Shown piece after piece: positions 1 to 5,133 of a stretch of 5,763 bases of DNA. Numbering within the stretch: position 1 is the first letter of the stretch; every line of letters starts with the position of its first letter. The stretch comes from Ruminococcaceae bacterium UBA1036. GTDB lineage: Bacteria; Bacillota; Clostridia; Oscillospirales; Acutalibacteraceae. The DNA lies in the NCBI GenBank assembly GCA_002316805.1, contig DCEF01000012.1, forward strand, positions 1-5,763, given 5' to 3'. The notes under the pieces were generated by a model that searched no databases, was not told where the DNA came from, and saw only the letters and a program-made list of their open reading frames with translations. Both the position numbers and the translations under genes were made by a program.

Positions 1-30
1 CTTTGTCCGTTAACTCTGGGGCAGTTCACA
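1..30. mobile_element. Probable terminal end of an IS3-family element running off the left edge
   Basis: Read leftwards on the minus strand from position 30, the sequence begins TGTGAACTGCCCC and continues AGAGTTAACGGACAAAG. This resembles the terminal inverted repeats of IS150-type IS3 elements, which start TG, carry an ACTGC-CCC block and then a GTTRGACA-like block. If correct, the element lies left of position 30 and its genes are outside the window. The end also sits in a small palindrome (GGCAGTT, 5-base loop, AACTGCC, 20-38). The call rests on a remembered motif shape with no transposase in view, so it is tentative. Confidence 0.3.
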
Positions 31-192
31 TAACTGCCATTGGAAGGTCTTTAAAAGTGCGCATTTTACAAACCGCCATGTTATTGGCTGTTATATACTG
101 CATGTTAGATGTTGGCCACCATCTGAAATGCAGGCCGAACTCTACTCGCCGTGATATTGCTTTTTAGGGCCGTCATACGGCAGATTTGATTA
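31..192. other. Short non-coding stretch downstream of the exporter operon
   Basis: No gene can be supported here. The plus strand has a 54-codon open frame running in from the left edge to a TAG at 165-167. The minus strand has a 23-codon ATG frame starting at 176. Neither has a ribosome binding site or a recognisable sequence. A 5-bp hairpin (GCCGT-cat-ACGGC, 169-181) lies 11 bases past the ATPase stop codon but has no T-run on the minus strand, so it is at best a weak terminator. Confidence 0.4.
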
Positions 193-858
193 TTATTGTG
201 ATTGCCCTTGTCGAAATTCCGTCAGATCAATAATCCGATCTGCTCTCTGCGCAAGTTCCGGACTATGCGTGACCATAATCACGGTCTTGCCATATTTCTT
301 GCACAGACTTTGTATCAATGAAAATGAAATATCGGCGGAGTGCGCATCCAGCGAGCCGGTGGGCTCATCTGCCAAAATAAGCTTTCCGGGTTTCAGCATC
401 GTTCTGGCTAACGCCACTCGCTGCTGCTCGCCACCGGATAACGTGTTCACAGTTGCGTTTTTCAGCGGCAGCAGATGAACTGCATTTAGCATTTGATCGA
501 TACTTTCCATTTTATCCTTGTCGCTCCTGCTCAGAAAGTGCATGGATAGAAGCAGATTCTGGCAAACAGTCATATCGTTTATTAAGGCAAACGACTGAAA
601 AAGATAGTTGATGGTGTCGCGCCGCATCAGCGTAGCCCGATGACTGTCAATGGGAGGTAGTATCTTGCCGAAAATGCGAATTTCCCCTTGGTCGACAGTC
701 TCCAGCACACCAATCATATTCAGAATCGTTGACTTGCCGCATCCGGACGGCCCAATTAACGCGACCAGTTCCCCGTCATCAACGAAAAAGGAAACGCCTT
801 TCAGAATCACCCGTGACCCATATTTTTTGCAGACATTGTTTAATTCAACAGCTTTCAT
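193..858 (-). CDS. ABC transporter ATP-binding protein, lactococcin-972-type bacteriocin export/immunity group
   Basis: This 221-residue protein is a stand-alone ABC ATPase, the nucleotide-binding half that powers the membrane protein encoded just upstream. All motifs are present in order: Walker A GPSGCGKST (36-44), Q-loop FQSF (87-90), signature LSGGEQQRVALAR (140-152), Walker B ILADEP (161-166), D-loop SLD (169-171) and switch His in MVTHS (His198). It therefore looks catalytically competent. The LSGGEQQRVALAR and ADEPTGSLD patterns are those of the LolD/MacB/peptide-export branch. With a bacteriocin-associated membrane protein as partner, the best fit is the putative lactococcin-972-group export ATPase. 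The frame stays open 67 codons upstream into the partner gene, but the ATG at 858 is chosen because the homology starts there (MKAVELNNV) and an AAAGGAG lies 10 bases before it. Translation is probably coupled to the permease, whose stop is 5 bases away. The family call is firm; the exported substrate is inferred. Confidence 0.93.
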   Translation of the reverse strand: MKAVELNNVCKKYGSRVILKGVSFFVDDGELVALIGPSGCGKSTILNMIGVLETVDQGEIRIFGKILPPIDSHRATLMRRDTINYLFQSFALINDMTVCQNLLLSMHFLSRSDKDKMESIDQMLNAVHLLPLKNATVNTLSGGEQQRVALARTMLKPGKLILADEPTGSLDAHSADISFSLIQSLCKKYGKTVIMVTHSPELAQRADRIIDLTEFRQGQSQ

Positions 859-863
859 GTAAT

Positions 864-3086
864 TCACTCTCCTTTGAATGCCAGCAGCAGCCGTTTCAGC
901 TCGCTGCGCGCCATATATTTTGAAAAGATCAGTAGTTGCAGCAGGCTGACAGCCGCCATAAGCAATAATCCAAATTTCGATTGCAAAGCACTTACAATAC
1001 CGAGCTCCAGCAGAATGACGCAGGACAGCAGAATCAGGGGCGAGCGATAAAGCTGCCAAAAGTCAAACCCAAGGAATTTCTTTACGTTAATCTTCTCCTG
1101 ATTAGCAATGCGGAAGATCGTTGCCAATGTGAGCAGCAACCCAATCAGTATTGCGATCAGAATAACAAAGACTAGACCGAACCAAAGGATAGTCGTCCCA
1201 ATCTCTTTCTGTAGGCCGTCAATGTAGACTTGAACGGGTTTGAACGTCGGGGCGTTATCTGTCAGGTTAAATTGCCCTAACCGGTCAGAGCTTACATATT
1301 GCGCCATTGTTTTGGCATCCGCGAATTTTATATAACTTTCCAGCCCTGGAGCCCGTAGGCTCTCATCTTCGAAAAAGGTCATATTCTCGGGCGTTGCGAC
1401 ATAAATGACAGGTGCCTTATCCGTCATGGTATCTTCAGTTTCCGTTCCCCATGTGAACAAATTCCGTGTCGGCTTATATGTTACAAATTCAAAATTCTGA
1501 TATTTTGTAAATGCCGTCGGGATGCCTCCGGCCTTGGCATTTTTTGTAGCTTCTTCACGAAGATATGCCTCTATCTGTTTTAAGTCTGCCTCCGAAAGCG
1601 TATCGGGCAGAAGATAAAGTCGCGTGCCGGCTTTTGCCTTCGCAAGAGTGCTCTCATTTACCGTGATTCCTAATTTCGTAAGATAATTGGGCGATACGGC
1701 AAAATTCCAAAACGGCTGATTCGGGATTACGTTATAGACTTTGTTTGCACGCCAATCTGCCAACAGGTTGGAATCGATATATTTTGTATGAACCAGATAA
1801 ACGCCGTTGTTTTCGGCAATAGAAGAATACCAGTGATAGAAGTCCTGACTCAACTGGTTGGACTGACCTGAAATAGAAGCTGCATCCTGCCCCACGGAGA
1901 TGTTGCTGAGTATCTGATAGTCGGATACGGCCTGCCATTGTCGGGAGAGTTTCGCATTGTCGGATAACTGCTTCATTGGCCCGTCTACATAAACACCGCA
2001 GAATACGATACCGGCGCTTATCATCAGATATGCGATAATACCGAGAACATAGAGCGGCTTTTTAGGGATGCGCCCTCGGATAGCATTCAGCGATTTGGTC
2101 AAGAGGATGACAGCCGACGCAATTGCCAGCTCAATGCAGACCATGACGATATTCAGCGCAGACGCTGCGAGAAAGAGGCCAAGCAACTGGGGCGAAATCG
2201 GGTTCCATCCTGCAAGCAGCCATCCGAAAAGAATCAAAAACGGAATTTCAATGATTGTTCCCAGTAAAAAAGCACCAAAAATTTCTTTGGCAAAAGCGGA
2301 TCGTGACCAGCCGAGCAGCGCCAGCTTGCCTTGTTTTGAAAGATTTTTTACGGCAATGACCAGAAAAAACACAATATTCAAAAAGATTTGCGCAGCCAGA
2401 AAAACCAGATAAATATCCAGCATAAAGCCGCTGTCCGTTACCATACCGCCGCTTGCGGCAGTCAATTCCGCTTCGGACATGCCGCTCACCGCAGAAAGAC
2501 CGCTGACAAACTCTGCTTTATGTGAATCGTCGTGAAGCCCCAATACATGGTATGTCCCGTTGACCGAATTGCTGTCGCTGATAAGCCGTGGCAGCTTTTT
2601 GATCACAATGCTTTCATAAAAACGAAAGCCTGGAATCCTTCCGATACTGTTGACGCTCTCCGTTTCCATGCCAAGCGTACTGTCAGGGCTTTTAGAGTGC
2701 AGCAGCTTTCTCAGGTTATCAGCGTTCAAAATATTCTGATTCATAAAAGCAAAGGAAACATCGTTTCCCGCCGTCTGTCCATATACGCCTATTTTGATAT
2801 TTCCTGATGTGCCGTTGTTTGCTAATACCTGATCCTGACGGGTGATAAAAAGATTTTGCGTGTCGGCAGCGTTGAACAGATACCTCTGAACCGCCGACTG
2901 CTTCTCCGGCCCGATATTTTTTAAGTAAATTGTAAAAGCAGCAGATGAATTCGGATAATTCCGCCATTCATTTATGTACTGCTGGTTGATAAGAAAGATT
3001 GCCACGACAACAAGCAAAACGCCTTGTATTACAGTTAGTACATTACCCCAATAACGGGCATTGCCGATAAGTGATATTTTCTTCAT
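864..3086 (-). CDS. Bacteriocin-associated integral membrane protein (ABC exporter permease-like)
   Basis: This 740-residue membrane protein is the partner of the downstream ABC ATPase. Hydrophobic segments are visible at about 16-36, 224-246, 268-292, 300-330, 345-366, 630-657, 682-700 and 705-722. They frame two large soluble, probably extracytoplasmic domains (about 37-222 and 367-628), a FtsX/MacB-like layout of single helix, big outer domain and helix bundle, repeated once. Size, layout and linkage to a lactococcin-972-type ATPase fit the bacteriocin-associated integral membrane (putative immunity) family. Members are thought to export, or protect from, a lactococcin-972-like peptide. 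I chose ATG 3086 (MKKISLIGN) because GAGAGG sits 9 bases upstream and Lys-Lys plus the first membrane helix follow. An upstream ATG at 3152 would add 22 residues but lacks a good ribosome binding site. No frameshift is seen. No bacteriocin precursor is found in the expected upstream spot. The membrane role is secure; the substrate is inferred. Confidence 0.85.
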   Translation of the reverse strand: MKKISLIGNARYWGNVLTVIQGVLLVVVAIFLINQQYINEWRNYPNSSAAFTIYLKNIGPEKQSAVQRYLFNAADTQNLFITRQDQVLANNGTSGNIKIGVYGQTAGNDVSFAFMNQNILNADNLRKLLHSKSPDSTLGMETESVNSIGRIPGFRFYESIVIKKLPRLISDSNSVNGTYHVLGLHDDSHKAEFVSGLSAVSGMSEAELTAASGGMVTDSGFMLDIYLVFLAAQIFLNIVFFLVIAVKNLSKQGKLALLGWSRSAFAKEIFGAFLLGTIIEIPFLILFGWLLAGWNPISPQLLGLFLAASALNIVMVCIELAIASAVILLTKSLNAIRGRIPKKPLYVLGIIAYLMISAGIVFCGVYVDGPMKQLSDNAKLSRQWQAVSDYQILSNISVGQDAASISGQSNQLSQDFYHWYSSIAENNGVYLVHTKYIDSNLLADWRANKVYNVIPNQPFWNFAVSPNYLTKLGITVNESTLAKAKAGTRLYLLPDTLSEADLKQIEAYLREEATKNAKAGGIPTAFTKYQNFEFVTYKPTRNLFTWGTETEDTMTDKAPVIYVATPENMTFFEDESLRAPGLESYIKFADAKTMAQYVSSDRLGQFNLTDNAPTFKPVQVYIDGLQKEIGTTILWFGLVFVILIAILIGLLLTLATIFRIANQEKINVKKFLGFDFWQLYRSPLILLSCVILLELGIVSALQSKFGLLLMAAVSLLQLLIFSKYMARSELKRLLLAFKGE
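869..875 (-). promoter_or_regulatory. Ribosome binding site of the ABC ATPase, inside the permease 3' end
   Basis: The minus strand reads AAAGGAG, 10 bases before the ATG at 858. It overlaps the last two sense codons of the permease gene (AAA GGA GAG TGA). This site decides the start over the longer upstream frame and suggests coupled translation of the two genes. Confidence 0.75.
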
Positions 3087-3095
3087 TCCGTCCAT

Positions 3096-3101
3096 CCTCT
3101 C
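3096..3101 (-). promoter_or_regulatory. Ribosome binding site of the permease gene
   Basis: GAGAGG on the minus strand, 9 bases before the ATG at 3086. A competing in-frame ATG four codons upstream of Met1-Lys-Lys-Ile's immediate neighbourhood (ATG GAC GGA ATG) abuts this motif and is too close to use it, so the second ATG is preferred. Confidence 0.6.
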
Positions 3102-3162
3102 GCCAAACCATGATTGCGCCATAGCAGTACAAGTGCTTTCACACTTTACCATCCAATAAAAG

Positions 3163-3201
3163 ATTCCTGCTGTGTTACATTAATTGTAGCAGAGCAGGAA
3201 T
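3163..3201. terminator. Hairpin between kinase remnant and exporter operon, possible bidirectional terminator
   Basis: Arms 3163-3179 and 3185-3201 form a 17-bp stem with two mismatches around a 5-base loop. The outer nine pairs are perfect (ATTCCTGCT / AGCAGGAAT). On the minus strand the stem is followed by CTTTTATT; on the plus strand it runs into TTTTTATGTTTT, a better U-tract. It lies about 50 bases past the kinase stop, so on the minus strand it would end kinase transcription, or attenuate entry into the exporter operon, which starts at 3086. No gene on the plus strand needs it. The structure is clear; its use as a terminator is inferred. Confidence 0.6.
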
Positions 3202-3252
3202 TTTTATGTTTTCGCTCCATCTTCGGGAATCATGATTTCTTTCTGACACAAA

Positions 3253-3507
3253 TCATACGATTTTCTGACAGTCGTTTGGAAGCAGAATTTCAAAGCGAAT
3301 TGTTTCGTCTGCACTGGATGCAGCGATCGTCCCATGATGCAGTTCAACGATCTCCTTGGCAATCGCAAGGCCAAGCCCGGCTCCGCCAGTATCACCGGAA
3401 CGTGCTGCATCCAAACGGTAAAACTGCTCAAAAATTCGTTTCAGCTTTTCGGGCGGGATCGTCTGCCCCTTGTTCTGAATGCATATTTTCACTCCGCTTT
3501 CTGTCTT
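3253..3507 (-). pseudogene. Sensor histidine kinase, C-terminal ATPase remnant (VanS-like)
   Basis: The last 84 codons of a two-component sensor kinase. Visible parts of the HATPase_c domain are a VanS-type G1-like box (IQNKGQTIP), the F box (IFEQFYRLD) and the G2 box (GGAGLGLAIAKEIV), ending in ...RFEILLP near the natural C-terminus. Missing are the sensor, membrane helices, HAMP, the phospho-accepting His of the DHp domain and the N box, so it cannot act as a kinase. The upstream edge (about 3507) is an abrupt in-frame join to transposase sequence. Kinases of this type normally follow a response regulator gene and often sit next to the ABC exporter they control. By position this one probably once regulated the downstream permease/ATPase operon, which is inference. 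No response regulator remains in the window. Family call is confident; the exact breakpoint is good to a few codons. Confidence 0.85.
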
Positions 3508-3801
3508 TGCCAAGGAAAACATCATATTCAATTTGTGAATTTGTTTTTGCAAACCTCGGTATCGTGTTTTTCGATACCGCAGCTGACCTTTTACAATGGC
3601 AAAAACGTGTTCAACTTTCGAACATACCGATGATTTTGAATACTCAACCTTCTTGGCATAATATTGTCCGCTTTTGCTGAGTTTCTTTACCTTAGAGGGG
3701 CGCCGATTGATTTTGTATTTGATTCTCTTACCTTTTTCGCTGCGTATAACGGCATCCGGGCGCTTTGTCGCTCCAAGACAGCCACTGTCCCCGTTTACGG
3801 T
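3508..3801 (-). pseudogene. IS5-family transposase, C-terminal remnant
   Basis: An open stretch of 98 codons without a start reads as the end of an IS5-family DDE transposase. It begins at VNGDSGCLGATKR (family shape: YGDSGYxGAxKR, containing the second catalytic Asp, codon 3787-3789). It continues through INRRPSKVKKLS and GQYYAKK to SKVEHVFAIVKGQLRYRKTRYRGL, which holds the catalytic Glu (codon 3610-3612), and ends in KLNMMFSLA. In intact members this is followed by about ten more residues (ALANL-type end), here replaced by kinase sequence. The N-terminal half with the first Asp is absent, cut off by the IS3 OrfA end at 3808. Cys replaces the usual Tyr in GDSGYLG. It is a dead fragment trapped between two other broken genes, all three in the same reading frame. 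Confidence 0.85.
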
Positions 3802-3807
3802 TAGGCT

Positions 3808-4071
3808 TTATCCGTTTTTTGCAAGGACATTCTTGAGAATATGATTATCCAAAGTAAAGTTTGCTACTAGCTCTTTTAGCTGGCAGTTTTCTTCTTCCAA
3901 CTGTTTCAGGTGCTTTGCCTCGCTCACATCCATCCCGCCGTATTTGCTTTTCCATCGGTAAAATGTCTGTTCAAAAATATTGTATTCCCGAACAATATCG
4001 GCAGCTTTTTTCCCTGCTTCATGTTCATTTAGAATTCTGATGATTTGTTCCTCGCTGACCCGTTTCTTCAT
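3808..4071 (-). CDS. IS3-family transposase OrfA (helix-turn-helix subunit)
   Basis: This 87-residue protein is a typical IS3-family OrfA of the IS407-like type, the DNA-binding part of the transposase that is normally fused to OrfB by frameshifting. Residues 6-50 form the HTH_Tnp_1 domain (EEQIIRILNEHEAG, ADIVREYNI, QTFYRWKSKYGGM). Residues 51-85 form a leucine-zipper-like coiled coil (LKQLEEENCQLKELVANF...). I start at ATG 4071 because GGAG lies 9 bases before it and homologues begin MKKxxxxEEQI; a start at 4092 would add seven residues. A TATGAT -10-like box is at 4096-4101, without a clear -35. The reading frame ends LAKNG then TAA, close to the normal end, but the DDE-bearing OrfB that should follow is gone, replaced by IS5 sequence. 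OrfA alone cannot transpose; in IS3 elements it can act as an inhibitor of transposition. Confidence 0.88.
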   Translation of the reverse strand: MKKRVSEEQIIRILNEHEAGKKAADIVREYNIFEQTFYRWKSKYGGMDVSEAKHLKQLEEENCQLKELVANFTLDNHILKNVLAKNG

Positions 4072-4134
4072 GTTAATCAACTCCATCTGCATTTTATCAT
4101 ATTGTGATTAACTTTTCTATTGGCTCAGGTCGCA
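3808..4134 (-). mobile_element. IS3-family element, left-end fragment (IR plus OrfA only)
   Basis: The fragment comprises the leader, OrfA and the probable left terminal repeat. On the minus strand the likely end starts TGCGACCTGAGCCA at 4134, 63 bases before the OrfA start, a normal leader length, with the TG typical of IS3 ends. OrfB and the right end are missing. The exact outer base is inferred. Confidence 0.6.
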
Positions 4135-4182
4135 CTAAAAGGCTTGCGTGTTAAATTTTTGCCATATGTGCAACCTGAACCA
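4121..4182. repeat. Inverted repeat of IS-end-like sequence, 34-base spacer
   Basis: TGGCTCAGGTCGCAC (4121-4135) is matched by the inverted GTGCAACCTGAACCA (4168-4182) at 13 of 15 positions. Both differences are transitions that become G-U pairs if the minus strand is transcribed, giving a full 15-bp RNA stem around a 32-base loop. The left arm coincides with the proposed IS3 end at 4134. The right arm therefore looks like a second, opposed end of a related element, or the other half of a long hairpin. No U-run follows on the minus strand. Confidence 0.6.
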
Positions 4183-4330
4183 GGACAGCAAACCATGTTT
4201 CCAGTGTGAACGGTAGATGCTTGTTGCTCAGCGCTTATAAACCTCTATTTCACCACTTTTCAATTAATTCGATTTTGTGCGGTATTGCATTAAATCAAGC
4301 ATTATATTGCCACCTTATAAACAAATAATA
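4183..4330. other. Non-coding gap between IS remnant and AraC gene
   Basis: No supported gene. The longest notable minus-strand frame is a short one crossing the inverted repeat (ATG near 4196, MVCCPGSGCTYGKN..., 23 codons ending in the IS end). It has no ribosome binding site and is not recognised. Confidence 0.4.
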
Positions 4331-4339
4331 TTAATGCTT
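4297..4339. repeat. Imperfect inverted repeat overlapping the AraC stop codon
   Basis: AAGCATTATATT (4297-4308) faces AATATTAATGCTT (4327-4339): a 12-bp stem with one bulged A and an 18-base loop. It lies at the end of the AraC gene. It is AT-rich, and on the minus strand is followed by GATTTAA rather than a T-run, so a terminator role is doubtful. Confidence 0.35.
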
Positions 4340-5047
4340 TTCTTTCGCATGAATTTTACGGTAAGTAGATGGTGAGACTCCGAAAATCTTTTTGAAGTAA
4401 CCTGAAAAATATGCTACGCTGCTGAATTCAAAAGCAAACGCGATATCCGTAAGGCTGAGGGAAGTTTCCAAAAGGAATAAACGTATTGCTTCGCTTTTTT
4501 GCTTTCTAATAAAATCCGATATGCTTATACCCACTTCCGTTTTAAATACCGTCGAAAGATAACTGGGATGTATATTTATTTTATGAGCAATATTTTGAAG
4601 TGTTATTTTATGCTGAATATTCTGCATTATTATGGAAATAGCTTCATTTACGACCGGGCTGTACTTTAGGTAATTTTTTTCACGAAGCAGTTTTATAAAT
4701 GCCTTTAGAATATCATACTCAAATACTTCTACTTTTTTGACAGTGTCAAGATTTTCTATTTTTTTAATGCAGCGGTCGCTAAGTGAAAAAGCACTTTCCG
4801 AGTCAACACCCATTTCTATGACTGCACGTGTAAAAAGAGTGCAGGATGCAATAATCGAATTTTTTATGGACCGCAGAGGAGAATCAGCCAATTCCGCACG
4901 GTGAAGTTTATTTATTTGGTTAAGCACTGCTATACTTTCTTTTTCATCGGAAGATTTTATAGCATGTATAAGTTTTTGTTCAAGAATATATGGCGGATGC
5001 GAACTGGCAGGAAAAACGGAGAAATTTTTGTTTTTGTATTCTTCCAT
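4331..5047 (-). CDS. AraC-family transcriptional regulator
   Basis: This 238-residue DNA-binding regulator carries an AraC/XylS domain at its C-terminus (about 132-236). The first helix-turn-helix is TLQNIAHKINIHPSYLSTVF (149-168) and the second SLTDIAFAFEFSSVAYFSGY (198-217), followed by the signature end FKKIFGVSPSTYRK. The first ~130 residues form a helical region (EQKLIHAIKSSDEKES..., SPLRSIKNSIIASCTLFTRAVIE) that recurs in Firmicute AraC proteins. No cupin or sugar-binding domain is seen, so the effector is unknown. Many relatives with this middle region are longer (near 400 residues) and carry an extra N-terminal sensing part. Here ATG 5047 has AAGGAT 7 bases upstream and a promoter just beyond, so the short form is probably the real product. 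It stands alone: both neighbours are IS debris and no obvious target gene is adjacent. It is markedly AT-richer than the OrfB pseudogene to its right. Confidence 0.9.
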   Translation of the reverse strand: MEEYKNKNFSVFPASSHPPYILEQKLIHAIKSSDEKESIAVLNQINKLHRAELADSPLRSIKNSIIASCTLFTRAVIEMGVDSESAFSLSDRCIKKIENLDTVKKVEVFEYDILKAFIKLLREKNYLKYSPVVNEAISIIMQNIQHKITLQNIAHKINIHPSYLSTVFKTEVGISISDFIRKQKSEAIRLFLLETSLSLTDIAFAFEFSSVAYFSGYFKKIFGVSPSTYRKIHAKEKH

Positions 5048-5086
5048 ATATCTTATCCTTTAAACTTTTATTCAGTATTAAACTTA

Positions 5087-5115
5087 ATTATACAAATTAA
5101 TACAAATATGGTGAA
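5087..5115 (-). promoter_or_regulatory. Sigma-70-type promoter of the AraC gene
   Basis: On the minus strand a perfect -10 box TATAAT (5087-5092) is preceded at 17 bases by TTCACC (5110-5115), 4 of 6 matches to TTGACA. Transcription would start near 5080, giving a leader of about 33 bases that carries the AAGGAT ribosome binding site (5055-5060). The proposed IS end at 5134 lies about 19 bases upstream of the -35, so the insertion could have removed upstream control sites. Confidence 0.6.
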
Positions 5116-5133
5116 GTTAAGAAGTATGCAGAA

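Noticed and set aside
169..181. Hairpin just after the ATPase stop as the operon terminator.
   Set aside because: Only five base pairs, and the minus strand continues CCTAAAAAGC without a T-run.
859..1059. 67-residue N-terminal extension of the ABC ATPase frame.
   Set aside because: It overlaps the permease gene, shows no homology to ATPases, and the AAAGGAG site plus the MKAVELNNV start point to 858.
3087..3152. Upstream in-frame extension of the permease beginning MVKCESTCTA, considered as a longer N-terminus or a small Cys-containing leader peptide.
   Set aside because: There is no good ribosome binding site before 3152, the GAGAGG fits the ATG at 3086, and the extension does not resemble a signal peptide.
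3557..3579. Perfect 8-bp hairpin CGGTATCG / CGATACCG with a T-rich loop.
   Set aside because: It lies inside the IS5 remnant and comes from the repeated codons of the conserved RYRKTRYRG motif, so it need not be a regulatory structure.
3114..3680. Long plus-strand open frame across the kinase and IS5 remnants.
   Set aside because: It is antisense to two clearly recognised protein remnants and its own translation has no recognisable domain.
4133..4198. Short frame MVCCPGSGCTYGKN... as a possible small Cys-rich peptide or bacteriocin.
   Set aside because: No ribosome binding site, only 23 codons, it crosses the inverted repeat and ends in the proposed IS end, and it is not recognised.
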